A stretch of 19,370 bases of DNA from an uncultured Anaerotruncus sp. (lineage in GTDB: Bacteria > Bacillota > Clostridia > Oscillospirales > Ruminococcaceae), in the NCBI GenBank assembly GCA_910586875.1, contig CAJUJI010000039.1, forward strand, positions 1 through 19,370, in the 5' to 3' direction. Made by a program: the position numbers and the translations under genes. Position 1 is the first letter of the stretch. Every line of letters starts with the position of its first letter. Positions 6,391 to 13,294 of the stretch are shown one piece after another. The notes below the pieces were generated by a model. The model was given only the letters and a program-made list of their open reading frames with translations. It made no database searches and had not been told where the DNA came from.

Positions 6391-7386
6391 ATGCTGCAAT
6401 TTGATCATGAAAAGCCCCGTGATGTAGTCGCTTTTGGGCGCGCGACGGTGGACTTGTATGCAGATGACTTTGGACCAATGGAAGAAATCGGGACCTTTTC
6501 CAAATTCGTGGGTGGCTCCCCTGCCAATACGGCGGTTGCAATGGCCAATCTGGGGCTGAAAACCGGCTATATCGGCAAGGTTTCGGATGACGGGTTAGGC
6601 CGGTTTGTAATCCGCTATTTCCAGAGCAAAGGGATTGATGTGTCCCATATCGCATTCGCCGAGCCTGGTGTACGCTCCGGCCTGACCATTGGAGAGTTTC
6701 TTGCCCCGCGCCAGAGCAACTATTATGTGTACCGCAACGACTGCGCAGATTTACATATCAGCTGTGCGCAGCTGGATGAAGCGTATATCGCCTCGCACAA
6801 AATGCTGCTGATTTCAGGCACCTCGCTCTCGCATTCCCCAGCGCGAGAGGCAGTATTTCTGGCAATGGAGCTGGCGCGGCGCAACAATACCAAAATTGCG
6901 CTTGATTTGGACTATCGCGAGGGCACCTGGGACAGCATTGAGGAAGCGAGCATCTACTATACCCTGGCCTGTGAAAAGGCGGATATGATATTGGGCACCC
7001 GTGAAGAATTTGATGTCATGGAGCATTGCTATATGCCTGACAGCCATGACAACAATGTTTCTGCACAGCGGCTGCTCAAAGCGGGCGTGTCGATTGTCTC
7101 CATCAAGAAGGGCAAAAAAGGCTCGGATGTCTATACCGCAGACGGACAGGTTTATGAGGGCAGCACCTATCCGGCAAAAATTGAGAATACCTTCGGTGCA
7201 GGAGACTCGTATTCTGGCGCATTCAATTATTGCATGATCCATGGAATTCCCATTCCAGAAGCGCTGAAATATGCGGCAGCCTCCTCCTCGATCACCATTT
7301 CCGGCAAGAGCTGCTCGGAAGCAATGCCGAATTTGGCACAGGTAGAGGAGTATATGAACACCCACCAGTACGGCGCGATTGACTAG
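6391..7386 (+). CDS. iolC: PfkB-family sugar kinase, IolC-like (5-dehydro-2-deoxygluconokinase)
   Basis: This 331-residue kinase has ribokinase-fold marks: an N-terminal GRATVDLYA, the substrate-side GGSPANTAVA (41-50), and FGAGDSYSGAF (268-278) with catalytic base Asp272. Features typical of IolC rather than fructokinases are VDLYADDFGP, the run ISGTSLSHSPAREA (141-154), LDLDYREGTW (171-180) and ILGTREEFDVME (200-211). IolC phosphorylates 5-dehydro-2-deoxy-D-gluconate in inositol breakdown; the aldolase gene directly upstream would cleave the product. No other iol genes are visible, so a different deoxy keto sugar acid is possible. An ATG at 6376 overlaps the upstream stop, but the one at 6391 is chosen because AGGGGGAG (6379-6386) is correctly spaced from it. 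Confidence 0.85.
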   Translation: MLQFDHEKPRDVVAFGRATVDLYADDFGPMEEIGTFSKFVGGSPANTAVAMANLGLKTGYIGKVSDDGLGRFVIRYFQSKGIDVSHIAFAEPGVRSGLTIGEFLAPRQSNYYVYRNDCADLHISCAQLDEAYIASHKMLLISGTSLSHSPAREAVFLAMELARRNNTKIALDLDYREGTWDSIEEASIYYTLACEKADMILGTREEFDVMEHCYMPDSHDNNVSAQRLLKAGVSIVSIKKGKKGSDVYTADGQVYEGSTYPAKIENTFGAGDSYSGAFNYCMIHGIPIPEALKYAAASSSITISGKSCSEAMPNLAQVEEYMNTHQYGAID

Positions 7387-7446
7387 CTTTTCATTTTTCA
7401 TTTCCTCTATATGATCCAGGAAGGCAAACGAACCACATCAAAAATT

Positions 7447-7646
7447 AAAAAGTTCGCCAGCCTTTCAAGGCTGTGGGGTCCAGGGGCAGCGCCCTGGCCG
7501 CGCAAAAGAAAAAGCCCGAAAGGGCTTTTTCTTTTGCGCGAAACGCATCCTTTTATTCCAGGCACGGCAAGCCGTGCCTGGAATAACGAGGGGCTCCGCC
7601 CCCTCGACCCCTGCCGCCTTTTAGAAAAAGGCGGGCGAAAACTTTT
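7447..7646. repeat. Compact palindromic element with facing, imperfect terminal inverted repeats
   Basis: This element fills most of the 333-base gap between the convergent IolC-like and RraA-like genes. The left end reads AAAAAGTTCGCC followed by a 7-bp stem (7458-7464 with 7467-7473) and GGGGTCCAGGGGC. The right end, read on the - strand from 7646, gives AAAAGTTTTCGCCC, a 9-bp stem (7614-7622 with 7626-7634) and GGGGTCGAGGGGGC. Between them are three strong hairpins: 7499-7540, 7553-7586 (16-bp stem, AA loop) and 7587-7606 (7-bp stem). The ends match those of the two arms around dctQ. No protein-coding potential is supported. It may also act as a bidirectional terminator. Confidence 0.75.
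7499..7540. terminator. 19-bp perfect hairpin with GAAA tetraloop, probable bidirectional terminator
   Basis: Bases 7499-7517 pair perfectly with 7522-7540 around a GAAA loop. The stem has a GC-rich inner part (AGCCC/GGGCT) and A/T-rich flanks, giving TTTTTCTTTT on the 3' side of either transcript. It lies between converging genes (IolC-like on +, RraA-like on -), where a two-way terminator is expected. It is embedded in the repeat element at 7447-7646. Confidence 0.7.
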
Positions 7647-7719
7647 ATACGCTATCGCGATTGGGTAGTGGGGGTAAAACTTTTATGGGCTTAGTATGAT
7701 TGGGCGAGGAGGTGCTCTA

Positions 7720-8448
7720 TCACTTCTCGATAGACTCAAACCCGCCCATAACGCGGCCGATCTCCTCAGCAGTTTTACAAGCTCTGATAGCGGCCATCCG
7801 CTTTTTCTCCACCTCAGCCAGCTGGTAAGAGAGCGCTGTAACCTGGTCAAGCTTATCCGCAGGGAATTTCACCGCACCGTTTTCATCCATGTGGATGATC
7901 TCGCCAGGCGCTACATCCATCCCGCACACCTGAACAGGAACATTGACAGCTGCCACAGAAAAAGCGCCATGACCTGCACAAGCGCCTGTCAGCATATACT
8001 GAAAGTCCATCTCCCGAATTTCATCGACATCGCGGGAAGGGCCATCGGAAATACAGCCGACACAGCCCATCGTTTTCATGGCAGTCACCATATTCCCGCC
8101 AATCAGCCCATTCTTGTTTTTCAGTGCCTCCGGCATATTCTGCTTAACCACTAAAATAACCGGTTTCGGAGAAGCTTCGATTGCTTTTAGCACATCAACA
8201 AAGCCCAGCCGTTTAAAGGATGGGTCGGGCGCTTCATAAACGCAGGTAACTGCATAGCCTGCCCGCCGTCCTAACTCCGGATACATGCACTTTAGGCTGG
8301 AATCGGTGTACCAATTTGTTGTCCATGGGTTATAAAGTCCCAGGCATAAGTCCTCTTTATCGGGGTAGGTTGCAACAACATTGGTGATGGATGGTGTATC
8401 AAATTGCTTCAATTCCTCCAAGCGCGGGTCAAAATCCTGGTGCGTCAT
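7720..8448 (-). CDS. RraA family protein (HMG/CHA aldolase-like fold)
   Basis: The 242-residue product contains the RraA-type core: GLIGGNMVTAMKTMGCVG (114-131), then SDGPSRD (134-140), whose Asp135, Arg139 and Asp140 match the D-G-x-x-R-D site of the family. PGEIIHMDENGAVKFP (181-196) follows, matching PGD-x-x-x-x-D-x-x-GVV-x-x-P. Members include 4-hydroxy-4-methyl-2-oxoglutarate/oxaloacetate aldolases and the RNase E inhibitor RraA. Many Clostridia members sit beside sugar-acid transporters and have unknown substrates. It lies convergent to the kinase gene, so it is not in the same transcript but may serve the same pathway by aldol cleavage or decarboxylation of a keto acid. The start at 8448 is chosen because AGGAGG (8457-8462 on the - strand) lies 8 nt away; an in-frame ATG at 8466 would include that site. 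Confidence 0.85.
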   Translation of the reverse strand: MTHQDFDPRLEELKQFDTPSITNVVATYPDKEDLCLGLYNPWTTNWYTDSSLKCMYPELGRRAGYAVTCVYEAPDPSFKRLGFVDVLKAIEASPKPVILVVKQNMPEALKNKNGLIGGNMVTAMKTMGCVGCISDGPSRDVDEIREMDFQYMLTGACAGHGAFSVAAVNVPVQVCGMDVAPGEIIHMDENGAVKFPADKLDQVTALSYQLAEVEKKRMAAIRACKTAEEIGRVMGGFESIEK

Positions 8449-8501
8449 AGAAAAAACCTCCTGCATTTTGAGTGATTTTGTCTGTGTTTATATTACCATA
8501 A

Positions 8502-8530
8502 TTTCTAAAAAAAGTATAGCCTCTTTACAA
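8502..8530 (-). promoter_or_regulatory. Possible promoter for the RraA-like gene
   Basis: On the - strand TTGTAA (8525-8530) and TAGAAA (8502-8507) are separated by 17 nt in an A/T-rich stretch. An alternative -10, TAATAT at 8490-8495, has no good -35. The region starts right after the rny terminator, so a promoter is needed here, but the boxes are poor. Confidence 0.3.
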
Positions 8531-8533
8531 TAG

Positions 8534-8563
8534 AAAAAGCCCTCAGTGATGCTGAGGGCTTTT
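8534..8563 (-). terminator. Rho-independent terminator of rny
   Basis: Just past the rny stop codon, a 12-bp stem (8535-8546 with 8552-8563) closes a 5-nt loop. On the - strand the transcript ends in GGGCTTTTTC, a good U-run. The stem sequence is AAAAGCCCTCAG with its complement. Confidence 0.88.
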
Positions 8564-8578
8564 AGCGGCAACTAAAAA

Positions 8579-10135
8579 TTATTTTGCATATTCAATCGCG
8601 CGATTTTCACGGATACAATGGACCTTAATTTGGCCCGGATAATCCAATTCGTTTTCAATTTTCTTGACAATATCACGCGCCGTAATGGTCATCTGATCAT
8701 CCGATACCACATCCGGCTTGAGCATAATACGGATCTCCCGTCCGGCCTGAATCGCATAACATTTGTCGACCCCTTCAAACGAGTTGGCAATCTCCTCCAA
8801 TTTTTCCAAACGTTTGATATAGTTTTCCAAATTCTCACGGCGCGCGCCAGGACGTGCAGCAGAAATTGCATCCGCCGCCTGCACAAGACAAGCAACGATG
8901 GTTCGCGGTTCCACATCGTTGTGGTGCGCTTCGATTGCATGGATAATATCGGGGCTTTCCTTATACTTGCGGGCGAGGTCCACGCCAATCTGCACGTGTG
9001 AGCCTTCGATTTCATGGGTCATCGATTTGCCGATATCGTGAATCAGCCCTGCACGGCGCGCCTGGACCTCATCTGCACCCAATTCAGCTGCCATCATACC
9101 GGCAAGCTGCGAAACCTCTATAGAATGGTTCAGCACATTCTGCCCATAGCTGGAACGATAACGCATCCGGCCTAACAGCTTGACCAACTCGGGGTGCATA
9201 CTGTGCACGCCGCACTCCATAACCGCGCGCTCGCCGTCCTGCTTAATTTTATTTTCGATTTCACGGCGGGCTTTTTCCACCGTTTCCTCAATCCGCGCCG
9301 GATGAATGCGCCCGTCCTGAATCAACCGTTCAAGCGATACGCGCGCAATCTCGCGTTTTACCGCATTGTGGCTGGAAAGGGTGATTGCCTCGGGTGTATC
9401 ATCGATAATCAGGTCAACGCCGGTCAGCGTTTCAAGCGTACGAATATTGCGCCCCTCGCGGCCGATGATGCGCCCTTTCATCTCGTCACTGGGCAGAGGC
9501 ACCACGGAAACTGTAATTTCGGCAACATAATCCGCAGCACAGCGACCGATTGCAGCCGCAATAATTTCACGTGCACGCTGGTCGGACTCGTCCTTGAGCT
9601 GTGAGGCAACTTGGTTAATTTTAAGCGCCTTTTCGTGTACCAGTTCGCCTTCCAGATTTGCAAGCAGATAATTTTTTGCCTGTTCGCTGGTAAATCCGGA
9701 TATTTTTTCCAGCATTTCAAACTGATGTCCTTTGACCTCCTCGGCCTCCCTGAGTTTCTCCTCGGCCTCCCGCAGCTTGTTCTGGAGCGACTCTTCCTTT
9801 TTTTCGAGGTTATCGATCTTTTTATCGACAGACTCTTCCTTTTGTTGGATGCGGCGTTCCAGACGGGACACTTCCGAACGACGCTCCTTCATTTCCTTTT
9901 CGTTGTCCTGTTTAAGCTTATAGATTTCGTCCTTCGCTTCAACAATCGCTTCTTTTTTCTTGCTCTCTGATGCTTTAATTGCGTCGCTGATTAACCGCTT
10001 TGCTTCCTCTTCGGCAGACCCTAGGGTTGCTTCGGCAGACTTTTTCCTGTATTCGATCCCCAGGAAGAAGGCAATAACTGCGACCACAATGAACTCAACC
10101 ACCATGCCAATGGCAAATGGTATAATGCCGACCAT
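8579..10135 (-). CDS. rny: Ribonuclease Y
   Basis: This 518-residue protein has the standard RNase Y layout and length. An N-terminal membrane segment (about 4-27) is followed by a long charged coiled coil (about 30-145). The KH RNA-binding domain contains GRIIGREGRNIR (221-232). The HD metal phosphohydrolase domain has HDIGK (366-370), with His337, His380 and Asp422 as further likely ligands, and a C-terminal RNase Y domain follows. RNase Y is a membrane-bound endoribonuclease that starts mRNA decay in many Bacillota. The ATG at 10135 follows AGGAGG (10146-10151 on the - strand). It has its own sigma-A promoter and a structured leader, and is followed by a strong terminator, so it is probably monocistronic. 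Confidence 0.97.
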   Translation of the reverse strand: MVGIIPFAIGMVVEFIVVAVIAFFLGIEYRKKSAEATLGSAEEEAKRLISDAIKASESKKKEAIVEAKDEIYKLKQDNEKEMKERRSEVSRLERRIQQKEESVDKKIDNLEKKEESLQNKLREAEEKLREAEEVKGHQFEMLEKISGFTSEQAKNYLLANLEGELVHEKALKINQVASQLKDESDQRAREIIAAAIGRCAADYVAEITVSVVPLPSDEMKGRIIGREGRNIRTLETLTGVDLIIDDTPEAITLSSHNAVKREIARVSLERLIQDGRIHPARIEETVEKARREIENKIKQDGERAVMECGVHSMHPELVKLLGRMRYRSSYGQNVLNHSIEVSQLAGMMAAELGADEVQARRAGLIHDIGKSMTHEIEGSHVQIGVDLARKYKESPDIIHAIEAHHNDVEPRTIVACLVQAADAISAARPGARRENLENYIKRLEKLEEIANSFEGVDKCYAIQAGREIRIMLKPDVVSDDQMTITARDIVKKIENELDYPGQIKVHCIRENRAIEYAK

Positions 10136-10150
10136 GGACTACGAACCTCC

Positions 10151-10192
10151 TTTATGCAATTTTCAATGTCCGCAATTTGCATAAATGCAAAT
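10151..10192 (-). promoter_or_regulatory. Competing hairpins in the rny 5' leader
   Basis: On the - strand ATTTGCAT and ATGCAAAT (10175-10192) form a perfect 8-bp hairpin with a 2-nt loop. The overlapping TTTATGCAA (10177-10185) is also the perfect 9-nt complement of TTGCATAAA (10151-10159), which touches the GGAGG of rny. The two pairings cannot form together, so the leader could switch accessibility of the ribosome binding site. The pairing is seen; the switching is inference. Confidence 0.45.
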
Positions 10193-10276
10193 AGAATATT
10201 CTTAGGCGCACCCATAATTTTTCACAAAAAATCCGTAAATTATGAAGAACCATAAAACATACTGCATGACATTACT

Positions 10277-10305
10277 ATTTTATATGGATTTTGTATAATT
10301 GTCAA
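10277..10305 (-). promoter_or_regulatory. Sigma-A promoter of rny
   Basis: On the - strand a consensus TTGACA (10300-10305) is followed by 17 nt and TAAAAT (10277-10282). This predicts a 5' leader of roughly 130 nt before the rny start codon. The leader also holds the pairing CATAATTT with AAATTATG around a T-rich loop at about 10216-10247. Confidence 0.8.
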
Positions 10306-10386
10306 GGATATTGGCAGAGTTTTTACCGATCCGCGCATCTTTTATTTTACTCGCTGCGGCGGAAAAGAAAAGGGCTGGCAAAATAC

Positions 10387-10415
10387 TTGACAATCCGCCT
10401 TTACAGTGCTAGTAT
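10387..10415 (+). promoter_or_regulatory. Sigma-A promoter of thrS
   Basis: TTGACA (10387-10392), a 17-nt spacer and TAGTAT (10410-10415) form a strong promoter immediately before the T-box leader. Transcription would start near 10422, giving a leader of about 290 nt to the thrS start. It diverges from the rny promoter about 80 nt away. Confidence 0.82.
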
Positions 10416-10436
10416 GAAAGCAACATCCCAAACCAG

Positions 10437-10673
10437 AAAAAGACGTTGACAAGGGACGCTTTCCATCGATGTTTATGCTTCCAGAGAGGCGGGTATTTGC
10501 TGAAAGCCTGCTGCATGAACTATGGAATAGTGACCACCCTTGGAGTGTGCGTGAGGAGCGCAACGGCCAGGCCCCGTTATCGGTCATCGAGTGGCACCTT
10601 GCAAGGGTGCAATTCGGGTGGAACCGTGGAGTTTTGAAGCTTCATCCCGTGTTTGTTCGGGATGGAGTTTTTT
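10437..10673 (+). ncRNA. T-box riboswitch leader (tRNA-Thr sensing) of thrS
   Basis: The leader has T-box landmarks in order. The AGAGAGGCGGG...GCTGAAAGCC region is typical of the stem I apex. A specifier candidate ACC at 10533-10535 (Thr codon, followed by A) is followed by ACCCTTGGAGTG. A stem-III-like hairpin lies at 10594-10610, the T-box sequence GGGTGGAACCGTGG at about 10616-10629, and then the intrinsic terminator. Uncharged tRNA-Thr(GGU) would pair with the specifier and, through its NCCA end, with TGGA of the T-box, stabilising the antiterminator that borrows CATCCCG from the terminator. Recognition is by motif order and position before thrS; the exact stem I boundaries are approximate. 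Confidence 0.9.
10640..10673 (+). terminator. Regulated terminator of the thrS T-box
   Basis: CTTCATCCCG (10640-10649) pairs with CGGGATGGAG (10658-10667), including one G-T wobble, around an 8-nt loop, followed by six T residues (10668-10673). The 5' half can instead pair with CGGG of the T-box sequence to form the antiterminator. Confidence 0.9.
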
Positions 10674-10708
10674 ATTTTGGAAAACCTAACAAAAAGGAGT
10701 GTTGCAGT

Positions 10709-12613
10709 ATGTTGAAAATTACCCTGAAAGATGGCGTAGTCAAGGAGTACGCAGCTGGTACAACGGTCGGTGAAATTGCGAAAAGCCTGGGTACAGGATT
10801 ATACAAGGCGGCTTGCGTTGGCAAAATCAATGGGGAGCTGGTCGATTTGCGTACACCGGTGACCGAGGACTGCGAGGTCACCATTTTAACCTTTGAGAGC
10901 GAGGAAGGCAAGCACGCATTTTGGCACACAGCCTCCCATGTGCTGGCGCAGGCGGTCATGCACCTATATCCGGACACCAAATATACCATTGGACCAGCGG
11001 TGGAAAACGGCTTTTATTACGACTTTGATGTTGAAAAGCCGTTCACCACAGAGGATCTCGTTGTAATCGAAAAAGAGATGGCGAAAATCGTAAAGAGCGG
11101 ATTGGAGCTCGAGCGCTTTGAGCTGGAGGTACCCGCTGCGCAGGCGCTCATGAAGGACCAGCCGTACAAGCTCGAGCTCATCGAAAAGCACGCGGCAGAG
11201 GGACAGAATATCAGCTTTTATAAGCAGGGCGACTTTACCGACCTGTGTGCGGGGCCGCATCTGCTGAGCGTTGCGCCGCTCAAGGCAATCAAATTGACCT
11301 CCTGCACAGGCGCTTATTGGCATGGCGACAGTAGCCAAAAGATGCTCTGCCGCGTTTATGGAATCGCGTTCCCCAAGGCTAGCGAGCTGGAAGCATACCT
11401 GAACATGCTGGAGGAAGCCAAACGCCGCGATCACCGCAAGCTTGGCCGCGAGCTGGATTTGTTCGATATTTACGAGGAGGGCCCTGGCTTCCCGTTCTTC
11501 TTCCCGAAAGGAATGATTCTGCGCAATCAGCTGGAGTCGTTCTGGCGGGAGGAACACCGCAAGGCGGGATACCACGAGATCCGCACCCCTTTGATTCTCA
11601 ATGAGGAATTGTGGCACCGTTCCGGCCACTGGGACCACTACAAGGATAATATGTATACCACCCAGATTGACGAGAAGGATTTTGCGATTAAACCGATGAA
11701 CTGCCCGGGCGGTATGTTGGTTTATAAGCGCCGGATGCACTCCTACCGCGACCTGCCGCAGCGGATGGCAGAGCTGGGCATTGTGCACCGTCACGAGCTT
11801 TCGGGCGCGCTGCATGGACTGATGCGGGTGCGCTGCTTCACCCAGGACGACGCGCATATCTTTATGACACCGGAACAGATCGAGGATGAAATTTTAGGGG
11901 TTATGCGGTTGATCGATCGCATTTATCAGGTATTTGGGTTTGACTATACATTGGAGCTGTCTACCCGTCCGGAGGATTCGATGGGAACGGATGAGCAATG
12001 GGAGATGGCAACCCAAGCGCTGATCCGTGCCTTGGAGGATAATGGCAAGGAATACAGCATCAACGAAGGCGATGGCGCATTTTATGGCCCCAAAATTGAC
12101 TTCCATCTGCGTGATTCGATCGGCCGTACCTGGCAGTGTGGCACCATCCAGCTGGATTTCCAGATGCCTGAGCGGTTCGATCTGACCTATACGGGCAAGG
12201 ACGGCGAAAAGCATCGTCCGGTTATGATCCATCGCGTGGTATTTGGCAGCATGGAGCGGTTTATCGGAATGCTGACCGAGCATTATGCCGGCGCATTCCC
12301 GCTGTGGCTGGCACCGGTGCAGGTCAAGGTGTTGCCGGTCACCGACGACCATATCGCGTATGCGCAGCAGGTCGCCGATAAGCTGACCGCGGCAGGGCTG
12401 CGGGTGGAGATGGACAGCCGCAATGAGAAGGTCGGCTATCGTGTGCGCGAGGCGCAGCTGCAAAAAATTCCGTATATGCTGGTGATCGGTGACAAGGAGA
12501 TCGAAGCGGATTCGGTCGCGGTGCGCTCCCGTAAGGACGGTGACAAGGGCGTTGTGAAGGTGGATGATTTCCTCGCAGCAGCGGTCAAGGAGGTCGCGGA
12601 CAAGGTAAACTGA
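10709..12613 (+). CDS. thrS: Threonyl-tRNA synthetase
   Basis: The 634-residue product has the normal length and layout: an N-terminal TGS domain (1-62) and the editing domain with HTASH (73-77) and CAGPH (180-184). The class II catalytic core has motif 2 at RVRCFTQDDAHIF (373-385) and zinc ligands Cys332, His383 and His508. A C-terminal anticodon-binding domain starts near 535. It charges tRNA-Thr in the cytoplasm. The open frame extends upstream to about 10469, but that part is the T-box RNA. The ATG at 10709 is chosen because AAGGAG (10694-10699) precedes it by 9 nt and the TGS domain begins right there. Control by the T-box means induction on threonine or tRNA-Thr charging limitation. Confidence 0.97.
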   Translation: MLKITLKDGVVKEYAAGTTVGEIAKSLGTGLYKAACVGKINGELVDLRTPVTEDCEVTILTFESEEGKHAFWHTASHVLAQAVMHLYPDTKYTIGPAVENGFYYDFDVEKPFTTEDLVVIEKEMAKIVKSGLELERFELEVPAAQALMKDQPYKLELIEKHAAEGQNISFYKQGDFTDLCAGPHLLSVAPLKAIKLTSCTGAYWHGDSSQKMLCRVYGIAFPKASELEAYLNMLEEAKRRDHRKLGRELDLFDIYEEGPGFPFFFPKGMILRNQLESFWREEHRKAGYHEIRTPLILNEELWHRSGHWDHYKDNMYTTQIDEKDFAIKPMNCPGGMLVYKRRMHSYRDLPQRMAELGIVHRHELSGALHGLMRVRCFTQDDAHIFMTPEQIEDEILGVMRLIDRIYQVFGFDYTLELSTRPEDSMGTDEQWEMATQALIRALEDNGKEYSINEGDGAFYGPKIDFHLRDSIGRTWQCGTIQLDFQMPERFDLTYTGKDGEKHRPVMIHRVVFGSMERFIGMLTEHYAGAFPLWLAPVQVKVLPVTDDHIAYAQQVADKLTAAGLRVEMDSRNEKVGYRVREAQLQKIPYMLVIGDKEIEADSVAVRSRKDGDKGVVKVDDFLAAAVKEVADKVN

Positions 12614-12656
12614 TCACAGCTTGAAAGGTGGAGGGCCGAGGGGCAAACTCCCCCGT

Positions 12657-12688
12657 CGCCGGACATGCAGCTGGCTGCATGTCCGGCG
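12657..12688. terminator. Perfect 14-bp GC-rich hairpin after thrS
   Basis: Bases 12657-12670 pair perfectly with 12675-12688 around CTGG, 44 nt after the thrS stop. The tail is AAACATATCTTT, so the U-run is poor for a classical terminator. The stretch before it (about 12619-12656: CTTGAAAGGTGGAGGGCCGAGGGG) and the CGGCGAAAC at its end resemble modules of the intergenic repeat elements earlier in the window. It may be a decayed repeat copy that also aids termination. Confidence 0.5.
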
Positions 12689-12739
12689 AAACATATCTTT
12701 ACAGCCTTGCGGCGGTGCTATGAAAAGGAGTGAGCAAGC

Positions 12740-13294
12740 ATGAAACTGAAAGCACAGATTGCAATGGTGTGGCTCTCTGCAAGACTCCATTATCTCTGCT
12801 GGATTCTGATAGCCCTTTCGATCTGTAGCACCTTTGCCGTCGTGTTCTTGCCGATCGTGTCCCCTTCTATCAATCTCTTCCCGCAGATCACCGGCTATCT
12901 GGCGATTCTGACAGGGGCTTTTCTGCTGCGCCCACGGCAAAAAAGCTGGAAATCTCTGGGGAGGTGGATTATCTGGGGATTGGGTGTGACGGTGGTAGTG
13001 CTGTCCGCGCTGATCTGGAACTTCTTTCTTTACACGCTTCTTATGCCGCGAACCTCCCACCAGGAATACCGCTCTCCAAATGGCAAATATACCATTATTT
13101 TAGAGGATGACTTTATGGGCATTCCCGATATTTACCTCAAACAAAATTTTCTGTTTCTGAAGCATCTGGGCCGCTTCCCTCAAGCTTTTATGGATGGCTG
13201 TGGTGTGGAGTGGCTGGATGAGGATACCTTTTCGGTCTTCAGCAACGACGATCGAGAGACCTGTCTGGTGATTGATTTAGAAGAAATTGGCTAA
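12740..13294 (+). CDS. Hypothetical membrane protein
   Basis: I do not recognise the family of this 184-residue protein. It shows three hydrophobic segments (about 16-40, 48-62 and 75-100). A soluble C-terminal part of about 80 residues follows, containing YRSPNGKYTIILEDD and ending in acidic residues. The SPNGKY phrase is common in small extracytoplasmic beta-rich domains of Bacillota membrane proteins, but that is not enough to assign a role. The start has a clear AAAAGGAG (12723-12730) 9 nt before the ATG. It is 126 nt after thrS, across a strong hairpin, and it ends about 250 nt before the peptidase gene, which has its own promoter. Coding is supported by the ribosome site and normal composition. 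Confidence 0.7.
   Translation: MKLKAQIAMVWLSARLHYLCWILIALSICSTFAVVFLPIVSPSINLFPQITGYLAILTGAFLLRPRQKSWKSLGRWIIWGLGVTVVVLSALIWNFFLYTLLMPRTSHQEYRSPNGKYTIILEDDFMGIPDIYLKQNFLFLKHLGRFPQAFMDGCGVEWLDEDTFSVFSNDDRETCLVIDLEEIG

Noticed and set aside
7411..7668. 85-codon + strand frame after the IolC-like gene
   Set aside because: It consists almost entirely of the hairpin element; no ribosome site.
10469..10708. In-frame upstream extension of thrS
   Set aside because: It overlaps the T-box RNA and terminator; the TGS domain and ribosome site place the start at 10709.
10964..12463. Two long - strand frames across thrS (10964-11857 and 11894-12463)
   Set aside because: Antisense to thrS, His/Gln/Ala-rich with no ribosome site or domain; shadow frames.
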